From Holtermannia corniformis (Eukaryota > Basidiomycota > Tremellomycetes > Holtermanniales), in the NCBI GenBank assembly GCA_001599935.1, contig BCIJ01000055.1:1-11467 (forward strand): a DNA stretch of 11,467 bases. The letters run 5' to 3'. A program made the translations under genes and the position numbers. Under the pieces are notes generated by a model. That model saw only the letters and a list, made by a program, of their open reading frames with translations, was not told where the DNA came from and ran no database searches. How positions within the stretch are numbered: the stretch's first letter is position 1; the number at the start of each line of letters is the position of its first letter. Shown in pieces: positions 1-7,500 of this stretch.

Positions 1-483
1 ATGAGCTTTCTGCCCCTCAACGGGCGATCATGCAGTTTGATCAGAGCTTTGAGCGCGTCCTTGCGGCGATAGAGGGAATACACAAAAAGTGGCCGCCAAA
101 CGTCAGCCGCGGTCCGTGTCCAAGCGGGATACCAAAGCGCACATCTTTACTCTTGTATTCGATGAAAGCGAACCCGCGCGGTTTCCCCTTCAAAGGGCCC
201 GTCTTGTGGAACATGAAGTCGAGTTTGACGATTTGCCCGAATTTCGAAAAGATCTGGATCAGCGTGTGTCTGGCGGCGTCAGCTGTGCGGCTGCGGGTGT
301 CGTGTAGGCGGGATGGAGGTAAGACGGATGGAGGGGAGGGTTGGATACTCACTCGTCGACATTGGACGCGAGGTTGCCAATGTACAGCCTGTCTGGCTTT
401 TGAGCTGCTGACGAGGATGCTGTGGGTGCTGAGGATGGAGCTGATGCTGATGAGCTGCTTGGTCCTGGGCCGGGTGATGCCAT
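1..483 (-). CDS. RBM18: RBM18-like RRM RNA-binding protein, 5' part (partial)
   Basis: The minus-strand exons are 483..353, 269..143 and 59..1, with two 83-nt introns (352..270 and 142..60), and the gene runs off the left edge. The start codon sits in CACCATGG. About 32 low-complexity Ser/Ala/Pro residues are followed by a single RRM. RNP2 is LYIGNL, then comes the helix HTLIQIFSKFGQIVKLDF, then the family-typical FMFHKTGPLKGKPRG running into RNP1 (RGFAFIEY), then DALKALIKLHDRPLRGRKL. The FHKTGPLKGKPRG stretch matches RBM18 (FHKSGALEGQPRG), a small single-RRM protein of poorly known function. That identification rests on remembered family pattern. The first intron's acceptor was chosen because it restores ...NVDE-HTL... 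across the junction, as in RBM18. The second acceptor is AAG, which is less common, but it is the one that gives the RRM continuation. The C-terminus is outside the window. The gene is transcribed divergently from SEC13. Confidence 0.8.
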
Positions 484-694
484 GGTGATACTGGTGGTGC
501 TGCTGCTGGTGCTGGTTGTTTGTGCGGGTGGCGACGGGATCAGATTCCAGTAGGATGGGGTTTACTGCGCGGTATCGCCGATAACGCCGATGGCGGGTGA
601 GTGGCGTTAACCCCCCTGGCCTGTTCCCCGCTTGGTGCGTGTCCACAGCGTCAGCACTGCCTGGACTGGACTGCAGCACCACCACCAGCTCACC
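484..694. promoter_or_regulatory. Divergent promoter between RBM18-like gene and SEC13
   Basis: Only 211 bp separate the two start codons, so both promoters and 5' leaders must fit here. I see no clear TATA box. The RBM18-side leader is a CAG/CAC repeat (491-515 on the plus strand reads as CTG/GTG units). The SEC13-side leader is CA-rich and pyrimidine-rich just before its ATG. Both starts sit in the identical context CACCATGG. A 7-bp inverted repeat lies in the middle and is listed separately. Confidence 0.6.
582..609. repeat. Inverted repeat in the divergent promoter
   Basis: TAACGCC (582-588) and GGCGTTA (603-609) are perfect reverse complements separated by 14 nt. The copies lie near the centre of the shared promoter, where a dimeric transcription factor site would be plausible. 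No named factor is implied; a chance match is possible for 7 bp. Confidence 0.35.
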
Positions 695-3600
695 ATGGTA
701 TGTACAAGCGCAATCCTCACCCTCACGCTCACACGCACCAGTCGAAAGCAGAGCCAGGGCCAGCGGCGCCCGTCGAGACCCAACACGAGGACATGATCGT
801 CAGTCGCGCACGCAGCCGGCGCTCAGCGCTCACACAGCGCAGCACGACGCCCAGCTAGACTACTACGCCAAACGCCTCGCGACGTGCTCTTCAGACAAGA
901 CGATCCGCATCTTCAACGTCGTCAAGGGTCAAGCTAAAGGCGAGCCCGTCATCCTCAGAGGGTCAGTCTGCCGTCTTGTCCCAATGTCGGATTAGCTCGC
1001 CAGTTCGCTCACCCTCACCGCTCAGCCACTCTTCCGCAGTATGGCAACTGTCTTGGGCCCATCCTTCGTTTGGCTCCATCCTCGCCTCGTGCTCGTACGA
1101 CGGACGCGTCTTCATCTGGAAAGAAGTCGGCAAGGGCGCCGGCCTGGGTGCCGTCGGCGCTGGCGGCGGAGAGGTCCAGGATGGCTGGGAGAGGATCAAG
1201 GAGCATTCGCTCCATTCCGCTAGTGGTCAGTCGGGTTGAACGTCGGATGAGCGAGGTTATGGGGGGAAGAGAAGGACCTGATTCTAGCTCGGACACACGC
1301 TGACACCACACCAGTCAACTCGATCGCCTGGGCTCCATACGAGCTCGGCCCGATCCTTGCTTGTGCCAGTTCAGACGGCAAAGTCTCTGTTCTGAGCTTC
1401 AAAGGTCAGTCCTCGTCCGCTCTGATCTGGCATGGTTGGGATACGGCATGGACAAGGATGAAAACGAGAATCAAGCTACTTGTCAAGACGACGCGCGCAC
1501 AGCCGGCGGCAGATGTAGCCAGCCGATCAAGGTTGTGTTCGATCAGAGCATGACGATTTGGTCGTCATATCATCTTGGTGTCTGTGCGTGTCGTCTGCGA
1601 ATAGTGGCGCGACTCGACGCGCGCAACAACGCAAACCTACACTAGCTATGAGGGATAGCAACGTCGAGTCGAGTTTAGCCAACGCCGTGCTGCCGGTCGC
1701 TTGAGCGTGTTCAGAGTGCCTGCTAAAGTTTGGCAGCCGTCCTGCGGCTACTACAAGCCTGGCGGTCGCTCTGGGCACTGCGCGGACCGTCAACCGGAGT
1801 CTACGTTGATCGGGTCTCGTTTAGGAAGTGTCTAGGTCTGGAAAGTGTCCGAGTCTGGGTTGATTGTGAGCCACGCCGTCCGTCTTGAAAACCCGACATC
1901 GAGACTCGAGCGAGATGTGAAGCCCGCGGCTGCGTTTGTCCCATGGTTGCGCCGGCAGTTTCGCTCTGTGCAAAACCATGACCGCAGCCGGTACAACCGC
2001 ACAGTATGGACCGGAGCGCACCCTCTGATCCGTGAGGATCATGTTGAAATCAACACTCGTGTTCGTGTCAGGGTCAAAATGTCAGGCGGGTGGCATCACG
2101 GATCACCGGTTTGCGAGCTACTCTATGAGCTGGGGTGATGCGCCATGCCTGGATGCTGCAGTCAACAGTATCGACTGCGCCAACACGGTGGGATCATCAC
2201 GCCTTCCAACCGCTCAACTTGACGTGCGTTTGTGCTGCAGTAAGCGGTTGCTGTGATCGCGGACTTCTATATCGCCATGGCTCGCCTCGTCTGCTACAGC
2301 GTCATGCTGTAGAGTGCCGTGTCGTTACGTGGCGATGTGCCGGCGGAACAACACTGGCCTGCCATTGCTACGATTGCCCTATAACCTCGATAAGTTCCGA
2401 CAATTCGCTCCTTGATGCTAGAATGTTCAGCGGCATGGAGCAAGTTGCGTTGGTTGCGGTCGTTCATCCCAGTCTGCAGCTATAGCGTGGCTAGACTGCT
2501 GCACAAACAGAAACACTCGCAGAGCTATTCAGCTGAAGGGAGTGTTTTCGATGTGCTTCGTTGATGTGGTCGTGCTTTCACCTGCCGCATTGTCTATGAT
2601 GAATCCATACACTTGCCAGATCAGACGCGCCTGCGTTGTTCTCAGCCTACACAGCTATGCAGTGCTGTATGGACTACGATGGCGAGATGCGGACCAGTCA
2701 CACAGCCGTCAGGCTGCTCGTGGGTGTTGGTCACGCATCTCGCGCTGGTCTGCTCAGCGTGGCCTCTTCTTGTAAGGACTTTTCAGCTCTTGTGGCCACG
2801 ATAGTGGCGAGTCGTTGCTCGACTTGTCCCGCTTTGCGTTCCATTGAGCTGATGAGACTAGGCATGTTGTGACGCATTTCGCCGCGACCTCGTGTTACGA
2901 GCTTGCACACCAGCTGTCAGCTGATCCCAACTCGTCGACCGAGACGTCGCAGCCCTGCGTGTCAATTTCAGGACCGATCACGTAGGTGATTTGCCATCAC
3001 CAATGTAAGCAGGGGCTAGAATCGCTGTGCAACTTGGACGCGTCAGCAACGTACATCCCGCGGCGGGACGGTTAGCTACAGCCCGTGAACCAGTCACCGA
3101 GATACAGATCGCTGGGACGCTGCGGCTCAACACCTGGGAACCGGTCGGTTCGATCTGGTGAGCTTCGAGGTGTCCAATGAGCTTTCAGCCTTTGCGCGAG
3201 CGCCTGTTTGATCTGCCTAATCAGCAGCGGCGGCAGGGCTGGTGTTAGGAATCCAGTGCGCTGCTCGTGTTTCGGACGATGAGCTGTTCTGATGATTGCT
3301 TGATGACGCCCCCACACCCGTCACTCCGTTTAGCAGATGTCGCTGCGGTCATTGGCTGGGAAGGGGGCGCTACGAGCGTATCGAGACAGCCCTGGGACGT
3401 TTAAATACTTCCTCGTCGTGATAGAATTCAGAGTTCCCCTGGCGTGGCGACTGCTCATATCCAGTGCTGTTTTTGCTAATGTGACGAGCTGCTCGTGTTT
3501 GAAGGATGTCTACTCACGCAACCCGTTGCGCAGACCGGGCGGCTTTCTCGAGCAGCTTGCATCTCATCGATGGCAGCAACCCTAATTTCCGACATTGACT

Positions 3601-4192
3601 GACATTGCATCAGACGACGGCTCGTATGACGCTTCCATCTTTCCCGCGCACGCCATCTCTGCCAACGCGGTCAGCTGGGCTCCCGCGCTGCCACCGTTTG
3701 CAAGCATACAAAAGCACCCGAACGCGCCCGTGCCACTGACCAAGCGGTTCGCATCGGGAGGTTCGGATAACATTACGCGCATCTGGGGTTACGACGAGGA
3801 GAGCAAGACGTGGAGTGAGCGCGAGACGCTCGGTGGCCATACCGACTGGGTGCGGGATGTCGCCTGGGCTCCGAACATCGGCATGCCGGGCGAGTATATC
3901 GCGACGGCCTCGCAGGTGGGTTGGGTCACGGTACCTTGACGAGTGCTGATGTGCGCAGGACAAGACGGTGCTGATCCACTACCGATCCTCCCCGACCGCC
4001 GCCTGGTCTTCAACCGCGCTGCTCCCCTCGCAACCCGAATCCGACTCGCCTTTGTTCGCCGATACCGTCTGGCGCGTCTCGTGGTCGCTCGCCGGCAGCA
4101 TTCTCGCCGTCTCGTGCGGGGACGGCAAGGTGACGCTGTGGAAGGAGAGCGTGGGCAAGGGCTGGGAGTGCGTGAGCGAGATGAACGGTTAG
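695..4192 (+). CDS. SEC13: Sec13, WD40 protein of COPII outer coat and nuclear pore
   Basis: The coding exons are 695-697 (only the ATG), 742-798, 843-961, 1026-1225, 1315-1404, 3614-3915 and 3959-4192. They join in frame to 334 aa. The N-terminus has the Sec13 signature [16 protein letters not shown], then [15 protein letters not shown] (blade 1), [19 protein letters not shown] (blade 2), [19 protein letters not shown] (blade 3), SWAPALPP...RFASGGSDN (blade 4), [12 protein letters not shown]...IATASQD (blade 5) and [15 protein letters not shown] followed by [10 protein letters not shown] (blade 6). In this family six blades are completed by a blade from Sec31 or Nup145C, to build COPII vesicle coats at ER exit sites and the Nup84-type pore subcomplex. 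A Gly/Ala-rich loop (about residues 94-109) is inserted after blade 2 and is absent from the yeast and human proteins as I recall them. Introns 2-5 all start GTCAGTC. Intron 5 is 2209 nt, against 43-89 nt for the others. The ATG-only first exon is inferred from CACCATG|GTATGT and a good CAG acceptor at 741. An unspliced start at 700 in the frame of exon 2 is the main alternative for the N-terminus. Confidence 0.95.
1550..1568. repeat. Perfect 7-bp hairpin in SEC13 long intron
   Basis: ATGACGA and TCGTCAT are reverse complements around a TTTGG loop. The hairpin lies 145 nt inside the intron and 41 nt before the larger inverted repeat at 1610-1671. No known element matches. Confidence 0.5.
1610..1671. 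repeat. Nested inverted repeat in SEC13 long intron
   Basis: CGACTCGACG (1610-1619) pairs perfectly with CGTCGAGTCG (1662-1671). Within the 42-nt spacer, GCTAT (1645-1649) pairs with ATAGC (1655-1659). Together they form a stem with an inner hairpin. This could be RNA structure or a remnant of mobile DNA; I cannot tell which. Confidence 0.5.
1826..1858. repeat. Imperfect 17-nt tandem duplication
   Basis: AAGTGTCTAGGTCTGG (1826-1841) is followed after one base by AAGTGTCCGAGTCTGG (1843-1858). The copies differ at three positions, all transitions. Two units only, within the SEC13 long intron. Confidence 0.6.
2294..2312. repeat. 7-bp hairpin in SEC13 long intron
   Basis: CTACAGC and GCTGTAG are perfect reverse complements with a 5-nt loop (GTCAT). 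It stands alone; no function is assigned. Confidence 0.4.
3260..3500. repeat. 13-nt direct repeat pair
   Basis: GCTGCTCGTGTTT occurs at 3260-3272 and again at 3488-3500 in the last 360 nt of the SEC13 long intron. The flanks show little similarity. A chance origin is unlikely but not excluded. Confidence 0.4.
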
Positions 4193-4506
4193 AACGGCCA
4201 TGTTGTAATGCAGCGATGGATGATGACACGCGATCGGAAACGGATGATGACTCTGGACGCCACGCGGCCCTTTTGTCGTTGGACAGCCTTCGACGGTGGT
4301 GACGGTGCGAGATGGGTACAACGGGGTACTTTGCGTAGATGGATTCAAGTGGATACAATGAGATTGCACGACTAGATAGACTGCGTTCACCATCTCGAAT
4401 CGACAGTCCGAGTTGAGAATACAAAGTCGTCGTTTACTCAGGCACGGCCGCCAAACACCCACCCGCTTGAGCTTCCCCCTCCTTCCGTCAACGACCGCCA
4501 TCAACC
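4193..4506. promoter_or_regulatory. SEC13 3' region and CYC8 promoter/leader
   Basis: This 314-nt intergenic stretch separates the SEC13 stop from the CYC8 start. GGATGATGAC occurs twice (4218-4227 and 4242-4251), probably in the SEC13 3' UTR. A pyrimidine tract (4472-4486, CTTCCCCCTCCTTCC) lies just upstream of the CYC8 ATG, a common fungal core-promoter and leader feature. I see no clear TATA box and no RNA gene. Confidence 0.5.
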
Positions 4507-7500
4507 ATGCCACCACCGCACCACGCGCACCCGCGGGCAGCACAAGCACAGCAGGTCGGTCCCAAAGACCGTCTCGATGGCCTGCTGCTGCAGCTCGCGA
4601 GCGCGAACGAGAACACTTGGATGCTGATTGGTGAGTGAGCTCGGGATGGATCCGTTGATCCTGTCACTGGAGCGTGGGAGGCGAGATGGAAGTGTATGGG
4701 ATAGGGAAGGAACGACTGACGACACAACGCGGCCGTGGTCGTGGTCGTGATCGATCAAAGTGATCCCATCAAGCAAACAAACCAAGCAAACAAACATACA
4801 GACATCTCGTTGGCCCTCATTTCGGCCACTCGATGCATCGACGCGCAGGGATCGATCCACCTACCACCACCGATGACGACGACGCCCAGTCAATCATAAC
4901 AGGCTGCCCCCGGGGACTTTGGCCAGGGGTTCCTTTGAGCCTGTGCGAACGAGACCAGGCTAGGCAGACGGTCTGAGCGCGACGCTGCGCAGGGACGCGC
5001 GGATCCTACCGATTCCATCATCGGTAGAAATCCACGCAGGACTTGCGCAGCAGCTTTTCATCGCGGCTTGCGGCTTACGGCTTGCAGCTCGGCACGGCAT
5101 GCGTCAGCCGCGTCGGTGCGCAAGAACAGATCTCGGTACTCTCCGTGGTGCCCGGATCTGCAATCTGGGCTGAGCGGTCGTGACGATTCCAAGGTGGTTT
5201 CTGCGGCGAGCTGCAATCTCGGCACATTGCAAGTTCAGATCTGGCCCAGTCTGCCGACGACGCGTCTAGCTTCGTCGAGCGGTACTGACACGAACCATCT
5301 GACCTCCTGTCGTCGTTTTGCAGGTGCATTGATCTCGCCCGGATCTGCAATCTCGACTTGCGTGATCGTGACGGCTCCGAGCTGGTCTCCGCACCATGCT
5401 GTGACCTCGGCGACCGCAGTGACAGATATTTTCTGCTCAATGATAGCCGACGCGTCACGCGTCGAGCGGTTCGGGACGAGCTATCTACATCATGCGCTTG
5501 TCAGGTTGCAGGTACCGCGCCTGGACATCACGGGCGCGTGCGGCGCGGGGTCAACGATGGCGTAGATCAGACTGCTGGACCGCAACCTCTGCGCGCAGGC
5601 GGATAGATAACCCATCGTTGGTGGCTTACGCCGCCGAGTCCCTCCAACACGTGTGAGACCAGCGAGCGATCCCAAGTGCAAGACGTAGCCTTTGTGGTGA
5701 AACGGAATCTGACCCAAGGAGCGGTCGGGCGAACCGAGGCTTTGTAGCCGCTGTGCAGTTACATGGCTTTCTAGATCGCAAGCGACATGCGAGCTCAGCT
5801 GACCGCTGGAGCATGTCTCGTCGCTGTTGAGGCCGCGGTACAGCGCGTCTTAGACGTGTGCATGGTAGTCTCACTGCAGCTATGCACCGTCTGCCCATCA
5901 AGATGGGATTATTCGAGGTGGCGTCATAGCGATACAGGCTCTCGCCTTTGTCGGCTCTGGACGGGCTCGACCATACAATCGCTCAGGAACTACCTCTGAC
6001 GATGATCGTATTTATTGTTGCACGATGCCTGTTTGCTGCGCTTCGTGTGTACTCTGTCCGGGTTTCGCATGGCTCCCGTTGCTTGGCATCGTCAGAACAG
6101 CCAAACTGACACGTCTCAGGCGCTGTCGCGGAACAGCTCAAAGACCAAGACCGCGCCGCCGTCGCATTCGACCATGCCCTGCGCCACAACCCAAACTCGA
6201 TGATGTCGCTCACGGCCGCGGCGGGAATCGCGCGCGCCCGGGATCAGTTTGACAAGGTATGTCGGGTCTGTTGAAGCGATGCAGGGACTGATCGGCCTAG
6301 GCGATCGAGTACTATCAGCGCGCTTTGAATATCAAGCAGGATAACGGCGACATCTGGGGATCGCTCGGTGCGTGCTTGATTATTGCCAAAGGCTACAATC
6401 TGATAGGTTGACGCAGGGCACTGCTATCTGATGAAGGATGATTTGCAAAAGGCCTACACGGCGTATCAGCAGGCGCTGTATTACCTCCCGAACCCAAGGG
6501 TGAGTGCATTTGGTCCGTTGTTACAGGCGCTGACATGACAGGACGCTCGGTTGTGGTACGGGATCGGGATCTTGTATGACCGCTACGGCAGCTTTGAGCA
6601 CGCCGAGGAGGCGTTTTCCAGTGTGCTGAAGATGGAGCCGAGTGAGTGATCAGCTCGACGATCGACAAGATACTGACGTGGCAGACTTTGACAAGGCGAA
6701 CGAGATCTACTTTCGACTGGGCATCATCTACAAGCAGCAGCACAAGCACAGTGCCAGTCTTGATGTGGGTACCTCGTGGACACTAAGAGCAATCTGACAT
6801 TGCAGTGTTTCAAATACATCTTGAACACGCCGCCGGCGCCTTTGACGACGTGGGACATTTGGTTCCAGATCGGTCATGTTCACGAGCTGGAGCAGGACGT
6901 GAGTCGCCCACAGGCGATGGAGCGAGCTGACCGCGCAGTACACTGCCGCTCGCGACGCCTACATGCGTGTGCTTACAGAGCAGCCGAGCCACGCCAGAGT
7001 GCTCCAACAACTTGGCTGGCTGTACCACCAGTCGAACGCACCATTCGCCAACCAGGATCAAGCGGTCGCATACCTTACCAAATCGCTCGAAACCGACGGC
7101 ACCGACTCTCAAAGCTGGTACTTTCTCGGCCGCGCGTTCATGGCCGGGCAAAAGTACAACAAGGCGTACGAAGCCTACCAGCAAGCCGTCTACCGTGATG
7201 GCCGCAACCCTACATTCTGGTGCTCGATCGGCGTGCTGTACTATCAAATCAACCAGTACCGTGACGCGCTTGACGCGTACTCGCGTGCGATCCGTCTCAA
7301 CCCGTACATCAGCGAGGTCTGGTACAACCTCGGCACGCTCTACGAAAGCTGCAACAACCAAGTCAGTGACGCGATCGACGCTTATCAGCGCGCAAACGAG
7401 CTCGACCCAGGCAACGCCCACATCAAGCAGCGTATCAGTTTGCTCAAGAATGTACAGGCGCACGGCGGACAGGCACCGCCTGCGCCGACGCCGCAAGATG

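Larger units (their letters stand above)
1405..3613 (+). other. Exceptionally long SEC13 intron 5 (2209 nt)
   Basis: The donor GTCAGT follows ...VLSFK plus one base. The acceptor GCATCAG precedes the codons that continue as [14 protein letters not shown]. Joining the two gives an uninterrupted Sec13 blade 3-4 linker with codon 157 split, so the whole stretch must be removed from mRNA. A CTGAC branch-like site lies at 3599-3603. Inside I find no frame that resembles a known protein on either strand, no tRNA, and no transposase or reverse-transcriptase motif. Short frames up to 116 codons are broken by stops and have no recognisable domain. Visible structure is limited to hairpins (1550-1568, 1610-1671, 2294-2312), a 17-nt tandem repeat (1826-1858), a 13-nt direct repeat (3260-3272 and 3488-3500) and a tandem 10-mer at the 3' end (3591-3610). 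Confidence 0.9.
4631..6119 (+). other. Exceptionally long CYC8 intron 1 (1489 nt)
   Basis: The donor GTGAGT follows the codons for TWMLI plus one base. The acceptor GTCTCAG precedes bases that complete Gly and continue AVAEQLKDQDRAAVAF. The spliced product aligns without a gap to the first TPR of Ssn6, so the interval is an intron and holds no missing exon. A branch-like CTGAC lies about 15 nt before the acceptor. A 165-codon open frame (5068-5565) has no recognisable domain and is probably spurious: the two copies of an internal repeat fall in different frames. Other contents are listed separately: simple repeats, palindromes, hairpins, a diverged direct repeat and ACGCGT boxes. Confidence 0.9.

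Noticed and set aside
41..685. 214-codon minus-strand frame running through the RBM18-like gene
   Set aside because: It reads through both introns and uses the wrong frame in the first exon. Only the middle part (TLIQIFSKFG... to ...EYKSKD) is real RRM sequence, which the spliced model accounts for.
2848..2924. Possible box C/D snoRNA (TGATGA near 2850, CTGA near 2920)
   Set aside because: The box C flank does not fit RUGAUGA, there is no terminal stem, and no internal C'/D' boxes are clear.
3147..3157. tRNA B-box-like sequence (GGTTCGATCTG)
   Set aside because: No matching A box, acceptor stem or cloverleaf could be formed around it; it is part of a short GAACCG/CGGTTC hairpin.
3579..3586. 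Telomere-like unit AACCCTAA in the SEC13 intron
   Set aside because: There is a single copy only, with no tandem array. An 8-mer is expected by chance at this scale.
3789..4549. Minus-strand frames of 211 and 179 codons over the end of SEC13
   Set aside because: They are antisense to conserved Sec13 blades 5-6 and the intergenic DNA, Arg/Ser-rich, with no domain.
5068..5565. 165-codon open frame within CYC8 intron 1
   Set aside because: There is no recognisable domain. It is Ser/Thr/Ala/Arg-rich and contains the two diverged repeat copies in different frames (187 nt apart), which argues against selection for coding.
1405..6119. Intact transposon or retroelement in the long introns
   Set aside because: I found no transposase, integrase or reverse-transcriptase motif, no long terminal repeats, and no convincing target-site duplication at the intron edges.
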